Shown here: one piece after another, positions 1 through 7,081 of the stretch
Layout of the letters: each line of letters starts with the position of its first letter
Position numbering within the stretch: the first letter of the stretch is position 1
NCBI GenBank assembly: GCA_013288145.1
Contig: JABDCJ010000055.1
Coordinates: forward strand, 1 to 15,720
DNA length: 15,720 nt
Source: Nitrososphaerota archaeon
Lineage (GTDB): Archaea; Thermoproteota; Nitrososphaeria; Nitrososphaerales; CADDZS01
Direction of reading: 5' to 3'
Notes under the pieces: model-generated
What the model was told of the DNA's origin: nothing
The model's database searches: none
The model's input: only the letters and a program-made list of their open reading frames with translations
Program-made: the position numbers and the translations under genes

Positions 1-588
1 CTCCGCCCGCAATTCGAAAACGAAAGCTGGACTAATCGGAAATGTCCTTCTAGCTGCCCTAATTTGACTTTCAGTTCCGCGAAGGATTTTTTTGGAAAAA
101 CTGGGAAGGAGGAAGGGTAGGATCGCAACTTACGAAACATCCGTTCTAGATAATACTCTTGTCCAATTGTTCTCAAGACTATCCTAAGCCTCCTGTTAAG
201 TTAGCGGTGGAAAATTCTTATCGAAAACGCGAGCTTGAACAATATCTCGAAAAGGGAGAAGTTGGAAGACTTGCATAAGATTTCTTTCATAATGGGACTC
301 GTCGTAAGCTGACTAGGATCATATCTGTATTTGGTAAATTATCTCGACGTTCTTGCTTGTGCAACCTCGAAGATTGCTCAAGACTGCGTTCCCTCAATCA
401 TTGGGACTTTAGAATCATATTGGGAGTTATCACACTGATCGCTTCGTTCTATCGTTTCCATTTCCATCAACCGAAATTTAACATGGAGAAATTGCAGAAT
501 TGATCGTTTCTCTTTACCGACAACCTAACAAAACCTTCTGATCATTCTCAATTTATATCACCAGGAATTTTCAAATTTAGCTTGAATC
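1..588. other. Gene-poor left flank with one short possible ORF
   Basis: No convincing full gene is visible. The stretch has polypurine and T-rich runs. The only protein-like reading is a plus-strand frame from a TTG at 159 to a TAA at 276-278, giving 39 residues that are charged and probably helical in the second half (YRKRELEQYLEKGEVGRLA). It has no clear Shine-Dalgarno site, and its A/T-rich upstream stretch is too close to the start to be a normal TATA box. It could be a gene remnant or chance. I do not recognise a family. Confidence 0.35.
552..558 (+). promoter_or_regulatory. TATA box of the small secreted protein gene
   Basis: A TTTATAT match lies about 34 bases before the ATG at 589. 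Archaeal transcription starts roughly 25 bases downstream of the TATA centre, which would put the RNA start near 580 and leave a leader of about 10 bases. No Shine-Dalgarno site is present, in keeping with a near-leaderless message. Confidence 0.55.
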
Positions 589-924
589 ATGCAGACGAGA
601 AGGATCGCCTTAATTGCCGTGACTGTGCTAATCGTGGCGATCGCCCTTGTCGCCGGAATTATCTTGAACAGCTCTACCACAGCTTTTAGCGAAGCCTGTG
701 CGGTAGTCAGCTACCATCATTCCTATTCAGACAATCCGAACAACAATGCTTCCTACATCTATACCAACACGACTTTCACAACTTTGCTCTCAAGCTACTC
801 AAGCGCGGCTAGCAAGAGTTCTCCAGCAATTGTCACCTTTGCCGGAACGACACTGACATATTCCGGGATACCGGGAATTGCTTGGAATGAAACGCTCTGT
901 ACAGTCTATACGTCGAGTCCCTGA
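589..924 (+). CDS. Small secreted or membrane-anchored hypothetical protein
   Basis: This 111-residue protein is not assigned to a family. Residues 4-26 form a basic-then-hydrophobic segment (RR followed by Ile/Val/Ala/Leu), a signal peptide or signal anchor, so the rest should lie outside the cell. The exterior part is rich in Ser, Thr, Tyr and Asn, has exactly two cysteines (37 and 104) that could form one disulfide, and has several N-x-S/T sequons (near residues 27, 53, 60 and 100), as is common in glycosylated archaeal surface proteins. The ATG start is supported by the TATA box about 34 bases upstream. The gene stands alone, with a T-run after its TGA stop. It could be a small pilin-like or exported protein, but nothing specific shows this. 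Confidence 0.72.
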   Translation: MQTRRIALIAVTVLIVAIALVAGIILNSSTTAFSEACAVVSYHHSYSDNPNNNASYIYTNTTFTTLLSSYSSAASKSSPAIVTFAGTTLTYSGIPGIAWNETLCTVYTSSP

Positions 925-952
925 TCACCCATTGACTTTTGACATCGACAAA

Positions 953-957
953 TTTTT
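953..957 (+). terminator. Possible oligo-T terminator
   Basis: A T5 run (AAATTTTTG) about 30 bases after the TGA at 924, with no strong hairpin. Archaeal polymerase can terminate at oligo-T tracts alone, so this is a plausible but weak terminator. Confidence 0.3.
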
Positions 958-1180
958 GTTCTGCCCTTCGAGAACTCTACAGAACCCAAATTAAGTCGGA
1001 AAAATCCCTACGAAATACTCTATAATGCCGATCGGCATCGTTTCGGAAATGGATGAGCGTTGACTCTTCTCGAATCAAACTCGTTAGATGATCTTGGAAT
1101 GAGCCGGCCATCTCTCCTTACGCATTACTCTAGATCCAGTCGTTTTGGCACTTTTGTGCAAACGTCTTGTACACCATGTT

Positions 1181-1186
1181 GTATAG
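1181..1186 (+). promoter_or_regulatory. Weak TATA-like element before the NHL gene
   Basis: GTATAG lies about 28 bases upstream of the GTG at 1211. The spacing fits a leaderless transcript beginning at or next to that GTG. The match to an archaeal TATA box is weak, and the main support is its position. Confidence 0.3.
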
Positions 1187-1210
1187 AACTACTACTCTTC
1201 GTCGAAACCC

Positions 1211-2818
1211 GTGCCAGCCGGAAAAAATTTCCGTTTATCATCTCGAACTAACGTTTCCATCGCCCTTCTCTTCGCCTGTCTGGTATTGTTGATCTCCGGT
1301 CCTGCAACCGTGGCAGCTTTCACGAGCGGGGAGATTGCATCAACTGTCCTGGGACAGTCGTCCTTCACGACGAGTGCTTCCGCGCTAACCCAAACGGGAA
1401 TGTCTCAACCGACGGGCGTAGCTGTTGACTCGTTTGGCAACCTCTGGGTAGCAGAGTACGATAATAACCGCGTTCTCGAATTCCAGCCCCCGTTCACATA
1501 CGGCGAATCCGCCTCGCTCGTCATCGGCGCCGACTCCTTTACGGCCTTGACACACGTTACAAACCAAAGCGGGTTCAACGGCCCAGAAGATGTCGCATTT
1601 GATCCGGGCGGCAACCTGTGGGTCACGGATTGCAACAACAATCGAGTACTCGAGTTCAAGCCTCCATTTTCCAACGGCAAGCTCGCTTCCGAAGTAATCG
1701 GTCAATCCGGTTTTGGCACTTCTGACTCGGCTCTGAACCAACATGAACTCAACTGTCCCGAGGATCTAGCGTTCGACTCTTCGGGCGATCTGTGGGTCGT
1801 CGACGCAGGTTATGGCAGGGTGCTTGAATTTGCTTATCCTTTGACGAGCGGCGAAGGAGCGTCGGTCGTGGTAGGACAATCGTCTTTCACAACATCGGTC
1901 GCGGCTCTTTCTCAAACAGGGCTTGCCTCAATTTGGGGGGTTGCATTCGACTCCAGTGGGAATCTCTGGGTATCCGACACTTCCAACAACAGAGTTCTCG
2001 AGTACTCACCGCCATTCTCAAACGGCATGCCGGCTTCACTTGTCCTCGGAGCAAAAGATTTCACGAGCACATTTTCAGGTCTGTCAGCAAAGAGCTTTTT
2101 TGGACCACAGGGCGTGGCATTTGATCCCTCAGAGAACTTGTGGGTCTCGGACACGCAAGACCACAGAGTCCTTGAGTTTCCAACCCCTCTTTCCACCGGT
2201 GAGAGCGCAACAGTGGTTTTGGGGCAGAGCAGCTTCACCACGAGCACCGTAGCTACAAGTCAGACCGGGATGAGCAACCCGATCGGGATCGCGACGGACT
2301 CGTCAGGCAATCTGTGGGTTACGGACTACTTTTTCAACCGAGTGGTTCAGTACCTAGATCAGTCGTACAAATGTAATCCAATAATTTGTGGTAACGTACC
2401 GATTGTGATTTCAGGTGGGCTGCCGGTGGGACAGTGCCCGCCCATCTGTACCGTTCCACAGGGCGTCTACGAGTTGAGCGTGCAACTTTCGCCGAGCTCG
2501 CCTGGAGGAATTTCTGGTGGAACGCTTGTTGCGAGCCAGCAGGGATCTCCATCGCCCGCAACCGATCCCTCTGTGAGTTGCAATTTAGATCTGCTATGCG
2601 GTCCGTACACATTTGCTTTCAATTCGCCCGGAACTTGGACTCTTACATTCACTCCAACACTGGCTACGGGGGCGCAGGGACCTCCGTTGAGCTTCACCTT
2701 CCAAGTCACTCCGACTCTGCCGACTCCAGAGTTTCCGGTGGGATCGCTCTTGGCTCTCGTGATACCGTTCGCGGCTCTCTTCCTCTACATGTCGCGAAAC
2801 GTGCGGGAAAAAAAGTAG
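1211..2818 (+). CDS. Secreted six-bladed NHL-repeat protein with C-terminal membrane anchor
   Basis: This 535-residue protein starts at GTG 1211. Residues 15-36 are a signal peptide. Six NHL-type repeats follow, each with a core like D-x-x-G-N-L-W-V-x-D and N-N-R-V-L-E-F. The NLWV cores lie at residues 77, 135, 193, 251, 309 and 367, an exact 58-residue period. Six repeats suit a closed beta-propeller, a fold that usually binds proteins, glycans or other ligands outside the cell. Residues 385-500 form a Cys-containing beta-rich domain. The tail has P-E-F-P-V-G-S at about 506-512, a hydrophobic span to about 527, then a basic end, so the propeller should be displayed on the cell surface. The ligand is unknown. 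NHL repeats can also form enzymes such as lyases, but I see no catalytic signature. The shorter antisense ORFs inside it are shadows of the repeats. Confidence 0.9.
   Translation: MPAGKNFRLSSRTNVSIALLFACLVLLISGPATVAAFTSGEIASTVLGQSSFTTSASALTQTGMSQPTGVAVDSFGNLWVAEYDNNRVLEFQPPFTYGESASLVIGADSFTALTHVTNQSGFNGPEDVAFDPGGNLWVTDCNNNRVLEFKPPFSNGKLASEVIGQSGFGTSDSALNQHELNCPEDLAFDSSGDLWVVDAGYGRVLEFAYPLTSGEGASVVVGQSSFTTSVAALSQTGLASIWGVAFDSSGNLWVSDTSNNRVLEYSPPFSNGMPASLVLGAKDFTSTFSGLSAKSFFGPQGVAFDPSENLWVSDTQDHRVLEFPTPLSTGESATVVLGQSSFTTSTVATSQTGMSNPIGIATDSSGNLWVTDYFFNRVVQYLDQSYKCNPIICGNVPIVISGGLPVGQCPPICTVPQGVYELSVQLSPSSPGGISGGTLVASQQGSPSPATDPSVSCNLDLLCGPYTFAFNSPGTWTLTFTPTLATGAQGPPLSFTFQVTPTLPTPEFPVGSLLALVIPFAALFLYMSRNVREKK
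1361..2350 (+). repeat. Six-copy 174-base coding repeat (NHL blades)
   Basis: The propeller region is a tandem repeat at the protein level with a constant 58-codon period. Blades 1, 4 and 6 share an almost identical G-Q-S-S-F-T-T-S lead-in. Blades 2 and 5 share a G-A-x-x-F-T variant. Blade 3 is intermediate. The DNA copies have diverged by synonymous changes, so this is not a fresh duplication. Confidence 0.8.
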
Positions 2819-3093
2819 CTCCACCAGCGGTTTCCGAAGCTGCAACTCTAGTAAGCCAACCCGAAGTACTAGATTTAAGAAATCTGTCTGTATTTGCACA
2901 GAACTCGAGAGACTTCCGAACTCTCCAATCACGCATGACTAAGATTACGAAAAAATAAGTAAATCATTATCAGATTCATCCAACTGCTCATTTCTGCCAG
3001 CCATCGGGGAAGAATGTCCGATGCGATTATCAATGCGATTTATCGGAAACCGGACACGAAAACGGAGTTCTTCAAAAAGATCCTTTAAAGTCA
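2819..3093. other. Convergent intergenic stretch
   Basis: The NHL gene and the minus-strand membrane gene converge here. A plus-strand frame from ATG 3014 to TAA 3086-3088 would encode 24 residues (MSDAIINAIYRKPD and onward, ending FFKKIL). It looks protein-like and stays open upstream to about 2963, but has no promoter that I can see. It may be a fragment. An A5 run at 3074-3078, read on the minus strand as T5, could end the 3094-3402 transcript. Confidence 0.3.
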
Positions 3094-3402
3094 CTACCAG
3101 CGTCTTTTCATAGGAAATGATTCAGCCATTATCCCGATAAGAACCGAAAGCGAAAGAAAAAATAAGAATATTCCCAGTCCCCCGCTGATCAAAATCTCGC
3201 CAAGAAATAAGGGTACTAATGAAAACAGCCAAAAGGGGTGCAATACGACGGCTAGATGAATGATAAGAAAAAGATCGTAGATTCCGAGCACTATGAGATT
3301 GTAAGTTCTTGGATAGCCCAACCCACTCTGAATCGTTAGAAGTATCGCTACGACAATTCCGGAGGCAAGATACCCTAAAATCGTACGGCCATTAGGGTCC
3401 AA
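3094..3402 (-). CDS. Small hydrophobic membrane protein, unknown function
   Basis: This 102-residue protein has three or four membrane segments (about 8-28, 35-56, 60-80 and 80-95) and a basic end (KRRW). No family is recognised. The only possible start is the TTG at 3402, which sits directly after an in-frame TAG, so either this is the true leaderless start or the protein has lost its N-terminus. A TATA-like CCTTATTTGG about 30 bases upstream favours a true start. There is no Shine-Dalgarno site. It is convergent with the NHL protein gene, and its neighbour at 3882-4544 on the same strand is 480 bases away with its own promoter, so it is probably transcribed alone. Confidence 0.62.
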   Translation of the reverse strand: MDPNGRTILGYLASGIVVAILLTIQSGLGYPRTYNLIVLGIYDLFLIIHLAVVLHPFWLFSLVPLFLGEILISGGLGIFLFFLSLSVLIGIMAESFPMKRRW

Positions 3403-3427
3403 CTAACAAGACCTGCCGCGTTCGCAA

Positions 3428-3437
3428 CCAAATAAGG
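3428..3437 (-). promoter_or_regulatory. TATA-like box for the 102-residue membrane protein
   Basis: Reads CCTTATTTGG on the minus strand, centred about 30 bases before the TTG at 3402. The predicted RNA start is within a few bases of that TTG, supporting a leaderless message. Confidence 0.4.
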
Positions 3438-3881
3438 AAACCTATCGTCTATCATTTTTGGGGACTGAACATATGAAGTTCGGATACTCTTCATTTGTCT
3501 TTCAACGCTTTTGTTTACTTTCTACCTTTTCGTTGAATATGGTTTAACCATCAGAACCCCATCCTTAAGGATTGCAAATTGCGCTCAAAGGAGCACCCGA
3601 TCTTTCAGTTTCAATTACGGTGAAAAGTATCCTAGTTGTGAAAAGTGAGTGTATAAGGATCCGCGTGGCTGGAACTCGGTTTTATTTCAGTGGTTTTCGA
3701 AGGTAATCACTTCCGAAGCGCCTAACGCTCTCGATTGCAGACAATTGTACTTTCTTGCGGACTAGATTACAGTCGGTACTTGTCGGACATTTCCTGAACT
3801 CAGTACCGAATGGCAAGATGGCAGAACGCTCGAGCACATTTGCCACTACACTGTATTTTCTTCAAGCGAAACCTAGTCGAT
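3438..3881. other. Non-coding or degraded stretch
   Basis: No gene is supported here. There is an imperfect inverted repeat around 3696-3718 (TTCGAAG and CTTCCGAA around a 7-base loop) and several T-rich runs. The plus-strand open frame at 3755-4009 mostly overlaps the antisense side of the TMEM175-like gene and has no family signal. Confidence 0.3.
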
Positions 3882-4544
3882 TCAGCTCTTCGGTTTCCAA
3901 AACGTTTGGACGTCGAGGTAGATCGTTCCAACTAGAGGGATCCACCACGCGAGGAATCGAATGGGAAAATCGCCTATCCTCCAGTCCCAGGCCTGGGGGA
4001 ACGCGGTGAACAAAAAGAGAATTGCGAAAAAGATCAGCAAGTTCCTTGCTATTCTGACTCTAGACAAATACTCCTGCGGGACTAGGTGCTTTTCCTCGTG
4101 GCTCAAGATGTGAGCCAAGGCCGCGAGGATTCCCACCATACCAGCGAGGTCAATCGCGTACAGTTGCGACGAGTACTCGCTCAGTGGGGTGTTCGCAGGA
4201 ATCGGTAGGGGCGGCTTGACGTACTGAATCCCGATGGTAATGTATGTCACTAGAATAATGAGGAGAAGTAAGACCAGGTTCGCAAGGATGACGCTGCCGG
4301 TTTCCACAGGCAACCTAGACATGATCAAAGTGTATTGTACCCAGACCGCGATTAAGATCACGAAGTTGAAAATGAAAGTAATAATCCGAGAATTCATCTC
4401 GTCCGGGGTTGTCGGCGGCTGAGCAATGAGAGAAATGGCACCGATTGACAGCGCGAGCCCGAAGATTAGATCTGAGAGACTCTCTATTCGATTCCTTGGG
4501 ATAGGGCCTCGGGGTTTCTCCCTTTCCTTTTCGTTGCCTTGCAA
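3882..4544 (-). CDS. TMEM175/DUF1211-family-like membrane protein (putative cation channel)
   Basis: This 220-residue protein has six hydrophobic segments (about 23-41, 53-75, 83-106, 128-147, 168-183 and 193-211), the size and layout of single-repeat prokaryotic TMEM175 proteins, which assemble as tetrameric potassium-permeable channels. The main clue is the start of helix 1, R19-I-E-S-L-S-D25, which matches the family's R-x3-F-S-D signature except that Phe is replaced by Leu. The stretch before helix 1 is short, charged and cytoplasmic. The helix 3-4 loop is long and Pro-rich (KPPLPIPANTP). The start is TTG 4544, with a TATA-like box upstream and no Shine-Dalgarno site. The plus-strand ORFs over this region are shadows. 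The family assignment is likely but rests on one motif and the topology. Ion selectivity cannot be judged. Confidence 0.72.
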   Translation of the reverse strand: MQGNEKEREKPRGPIPRNRIESLSDLIFGLALSIGAISLIAQPPTTPDEMNSRIITFIFNFVILIAVWVQYTLIMSRLPVETGSVILANLVLLLLIILVTYITIGIQYVKPPLPIPANTPLSEYSSQLYAIDLAGMVGILAALAHILSHEEKHLVPQEYLSRVRIARNLLIFFAILFLFTAFPQAWDWRIGDFPIRFLAWWIPLVGTIYLDVQTFWKPKS

Positions 4545-4577
4545 ACGGAACAGTGTCGGGCAGTTACAAGTCGCCCC

Positions 4578-4587
4578 CTTATTTATC
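4578..4587 (-). promoter_or_regulatory. TATA-like box for the TMEM175-like gene
   Basis: Reads GATAAATAAG on the minus strand, about 35-40 bases before the TTG at 4544, predicting a leader of about 10-15 bases without a Shine-Dalgarno site. Confidence 0.4.
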
Positions 4588-4664
4588 AGATCTACCTCGG
4601 CGCCTCATCCTCCGCTTTCCTGTAGAACTACTTGGGAAGATGGAACAGGAATGTGGTATAATGG

Positions 4665-4949
4665 TTGGCTGGTCGTGCAGAGTATTCCATTGGCACCACG
4701 TCGTCGACCACTAATTTCCCAGCTTCCATTCCAGGTCGCGGAGCACCACCCGGCGTCGCCGTGGGCAGTTGGGAGGACACTGGATTTGTTTTCCCCGCGA
4801 TAGTATTCCCCACCCTGGTGTTTCCATTTGGTAGTGTTCTCGGAATCGTAGCTCCCCTGGGAGCTTTCGGAGGATACTTTGTGATGATAAAGCTGCGAAG
4901 TAAAGATCCTGTCGCAAATAGTCCAACTATCGAAAAAGAACAGGCTTGA
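4665..4949 (+). pseudogene. Orphan C-terminal anchor tail of a surface protein
   Basis: A 94-codon plus-strand frame, open from a TAA at 4659. The first 40 residues are a Ser/Thr/Gly/Pro-rich linker with no signal peptide. Residues 42-56 hold a ladder of three VFP boxes five residues apart, the last continuing as F-P-F-G-S. A hydrophobic span runs to about residue 75, followed by the basic IKLRSK. This matches the ends of the proteins at 1211-2818 and 5142-6170, so it looks like the C-terminus of an exported protein whose secreted body and signal peptide are gone. The TTG at 4665 is the only early start. A TATA-like GTATAAT at 4655-4661 would place the RNA start near 4682, after that TTG, which argues against it. 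It could instead be a short tail-anchored membrane protein. Confidence 0.55.
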
Positions 4950-5067
4950 TTTCAGAAGCTATTGAAGCGTAACTCATCGGCGACAGGATCATTATGTCGG
5001 CATAAGCTCGCTTTAAGCTCTGTTTGGGTGAAAGAGTACCCATATGTCCATTGCTGAATATCAGCTC

Positions 5068-5074
5068 AAAAAAA
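5068..5074 (-). terminator. Possible oligo-T terminator of the 342-residue gene
   Basis: An A7 run on the plus strand, read as T7 on the minus strand, about 70 bases past the TAA of the gene at 5142-6170. It is the longest T-run near that end. No strong stem precedes it. Confidence 0.35.
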
Positions 5075-5141
5075 GACCGGATTAAGAAAGAGGCAAGGAG
5101 CTCATAATCACCAGAGTTTCCTCGGTTACTTCTTGAAGAGA

Positions 5142-6170
5142 TTACCTTGGAATGTTCTCAGGTGAGTTTGTCAGTCGGAGAGAAATTCCACTTTTTAGGG
5201 CAAAATACAATCCCAACGCCAAAAGTGGTATCAGAACTGCGAGTATACTACCGATGGGATAAACCGGGGCGGGCAACACGGGACTATTAGGATCGGTATA
5301 CCAGACACATTGAGAGCCTGACGGAGGCGGAGTAAAGTCGCATAGATGACTGATTATGATCTGCATCGAGGCGCTACCGCTCGCAGACACTGGCACGCCA
5401 TAATTCGCGTTCATCTGCTGGGTCATTTGTTGAAAAGTCGAAATATAATCTCCGGCATAGATTATATCACCGTCAAAATCTGATGTGCCCGAAAAGCTTT
5501 GACCGTGGCTGGCGGCACAATTGCCGGAAACGACGTTAGCATCTGCGCAGAACTGGGCAACACCCTGCTGACCACTCGCCCCGTTTTTCCCAAAATTAAT
5601 CTCCCACGCGTTTTGATATGAACCCTGAATGCTCGATCCCTCTATGCTGGGGGAAGTGCTCCCAGCATCTCCTGTAAAACTGCCACTCCAACTAAAAGTT
5701 AGGCAATTTGAAATATCGGCAAAACCCGGACAGATGCCTTCGACCTGGATGGTGTTCCATTCCCCACTTTGAACGGTGAGCTGACCGCCCGATGACGGAC
5801 TACCGTCTACCGAAACGTGATCCGTTTCGATTCCGTTTCCAACCAGGGCCATGTCATTGAAAGAATAGGTGGTCGCGTCCAGCCCGTCGCAATCTGGGTT
5901 TGCGTCTCCAATTATATCTCCGGAATCTGTTAGAGAACCAGTAAGAGAATCAATCGTTCCTGTTGTGGAAGTGCAGCTTGTTGCAACGGGGTTCATAATC
6001 CGGGCTACGCAGGATCCGTAATTGTCAGCGCTGGATGCCGTTCCCTGAAGAGTTGTAATGCTACAATTTGTGGTCGAGACCGCAAACACGGCAGGAGCCC
6101 GGGCAAAGATCGCGAAAACGAAGAGCGAGAAAAAAATCGTGACTGCGAGAAGTGAACTGGCTGATCTCAA
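5142..6170 (-). CDS. Secreted Cys-containing surface protein with C-terminal anchor
   Basis: This 342-residue protein has no recognised family. Residues 7-30 are a signal peptide ending near A-V-F-A. The mature part is rich in Ser, Gly, Asp and Asn with about ten cysteines, typical of an extracellular beta-rich fold held by disulfides. A Gln/Asn-rich stretch lies near residues 235-255. The end carries V-Y-P-I-G-S (about 303-308), a hydrophobic span to about 325 and a tail with Lys and Arg, closely matching the NHL protein's anchor. The start is TTG 6170, with a TATA-like CTTTATTAAC ending 28 bases upstream and no Shine-Dalgarno site, as at other genes in this part of the window. It stands alone on its strand and is flanked by long gaps. 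It is probably displayed on the membrane facing outward, with unknown function. Confidence 0.82.
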   Translation of the reverse strand: MRSASSLLAVTIFFSLFVFAIFARAPAVFAVSTTNCSITTLQGTASSADNYGSCVARIMNPVATSCTSTTGTIDSLTGSLTDSGDIIGDANPDCDGLDATTYSFNDMALVGNGIETDHVSVDGSPSSGGQLTVQSGEWNTIQVEGICPGFADISNCLTFSWSGSFTGDAGSTSPSIEGSSIQGSYQNAWEINFGKNGASGQQGVAQFCADANVVSGNCAASHGQSFSGTSDFDGDIIYAGDYISTFQQMTQQMNANYGVPVSASGSASMQIIISHLCDFTPPPSGSQCVWYTDPNSPVLPAPVYPIGSILAVLIPLLALGLYFALKSGISLRLTNSPENIPR

Positions 6171-6197
6171 GTTCGAACGGGCGTGGTATGTTAGAAT

Positions 6198-6207
6198 GTT
6201 AATAAAG
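6198..6207 (-). promoter_or_regulatory. TATA box for the 342-residue surface protein
   Basis: Reads CTTTATTAAC on the minus strand, 28 bases before the TTG at 6170. The predicted RNA start is about 7 bases before the start codon. A near-identical CTTATTAAC lies at the same distance before the dehydrogenase gene at 12970. Confidence 0.5.
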
Positions 6208-6291
6208 TGTTCGAGATTCGAATACAGCGGATCCCGATAATCCCTTGCACGTTTTCACGAAGAATAATGATCTCTATTGCGTCCGAAATAA

Positions 6292-6435
6292 TATACTAAC
6301 CCAAGAATCATTCTCGCTCCAGTGTTTCCCTTCGAAGCGATGCTGTCCATCCTTGTGCCCCTAGAGGCCAATCGTTCAGAGTTTAACAAATGGTGCAGAA
6401 CAAAATCAGTTCGCGAAAGCGAAACTAAGGAATAA
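6292..6435 (+). pseudogene. Decayed surface-protein anchor tail
   Basis: A plus-strand frame, open from a TAA at 6289 to a TAA at 6433, reads APVFPFEAMLSILVPLEA at 6316-6369. Aligned with the orphan tail at 4665-4949, it keeps V-F-P-F, L, I, P-L and A at matching positions, about 9 of 16 residues, but the Gly-Ser pair has become Glu-Ala and the end is no longer a membrane span with a basic tail. I read it as a relic of a fourth anchor. The resemblance is short and could be chance. Confidence 0.35.
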
Positions 6436-6631
6436 TAGTACGAAGATTGATGAATTCTTCAATGACGAGTCACCTCTTTCCGTAGATCCGTTCTTCAAGA
6501 AGGTACTTTCATCATCCATTCTCAAAGGATGGATTGATAGTGACCTATTATGGTACGCGAAAGTCATTCGCGGTAGAAAGCAGGAATTGGAAGGGGAGCT
6601 CAGATGGAGGGGCTTTTATTTCCCGTGGTAA
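6365..6631 (+). pseudogene. Start-less ORF, probable gene fragment, unknown family
   Basis: Directly after a TAG at 6362, another plus-strand frame stays open for 88 codons to a TAA at 6629-6631. It has no ATG or GTG, and its only TTG is near the end, so it cannot be an ordinary complete gene. The product looks natural: a polar N-terminal part, then D-E-F-F-N-D-E-S-P-L, a mixed helix with FFKKVLSSSILKGW, a Lys/Arg-rich stretch and a Trp/Phe-rich end (RWRGFYFPW). I do not recognise the family. It may be the C-terminal part of a lost gene, or chance. Confidence 0.35.
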
Positions 6632-6988
6632 CGCGGCTGTCTAATATTGTTCGACCTCGGATTCTATTTCAGCGTGCGAGACCATGATACTTTTGAGGGA
6701 GCATTGGAAAATAATGTCTGATCTAACAAAAAAATCCGGGTGAAAAAGTGAGATGTTGCTCCGTGGCACTCGTCAATTCCATTTGCGGGGGTCCCACATT
6801 TCGCGCTCGGGATTTACTAATATTGGCTGGATACAAAATGTGCCGATAATGAAAGCCCCTCTCCGGAGACTAAGACGGTGGACCTAACTCCTACACCCGA
6901 AGGTGACGATAGGTAAAAACAGTAATACTTCACTAGATCGAATCTTTTCAAGAGTCAAGGTCGAAAATGTCAAAGAACCGGAGCTTCG
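6632..6988. other. Non-coding or degraded stretch
   Basis: No gene is supported. The plus-strand frame at 6903-7121 has no family signal and overlaps the end of the large minus-strand gene. An A7 run lies at 6727-6733. The sequence has the patchy look of decayed coding DNA between the better-defined fragments on both sides. Confidence 0.3.
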
Positions 6989-7081
6989 TCATCGCTTCGT
7001 ATCGGAAGTTCCTTCAATTCGACAGAGTGGCCCTTCAGGCACGAGAACATTCAGCCCGCATTTAGGGCAAATTGTAATACG
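6989..7081 (-). pseudogene. Zinc-ribbon-like relic after the large Ig-like gene
   Basis: On the minus strand, directly behind the TAG that ends the 1136-residue protein and in the same frame, 30 more codons run to a TGA at 6989-6991. They read ITICPKCGLNVLVPEGPLC and then RIEG. The pattern C-P-x-C-G, about 11 residues, P-E-G-x-x-C-x-x-(E)-G matches a zinc ribbon whose fourth cysteine is Glu. There is no start codon at its head. It looks like the truncated, mutated end of a separate zinc-ribbon protein. Readthrough of the amber codon is possible but not favoured, because TAG ends at least four genes here. Confidence 0.4.

Noticed and set aside
1361..2350. Regular 174-base spacing considered as a CRISPR-like or satellite repeat
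   Set aside because: The unit is far longer than a CRISPR repeat-spacer unit and encodes protein blades in a continuous frame.
2434..2958. Plus-strand open frame of 174 codons and several minus-strand frames over the NHL gene
   Set aside because: They are alternative-frame shadows of the NHL protein gene, whose repeats, signal peptide and anchor are unmistakable.
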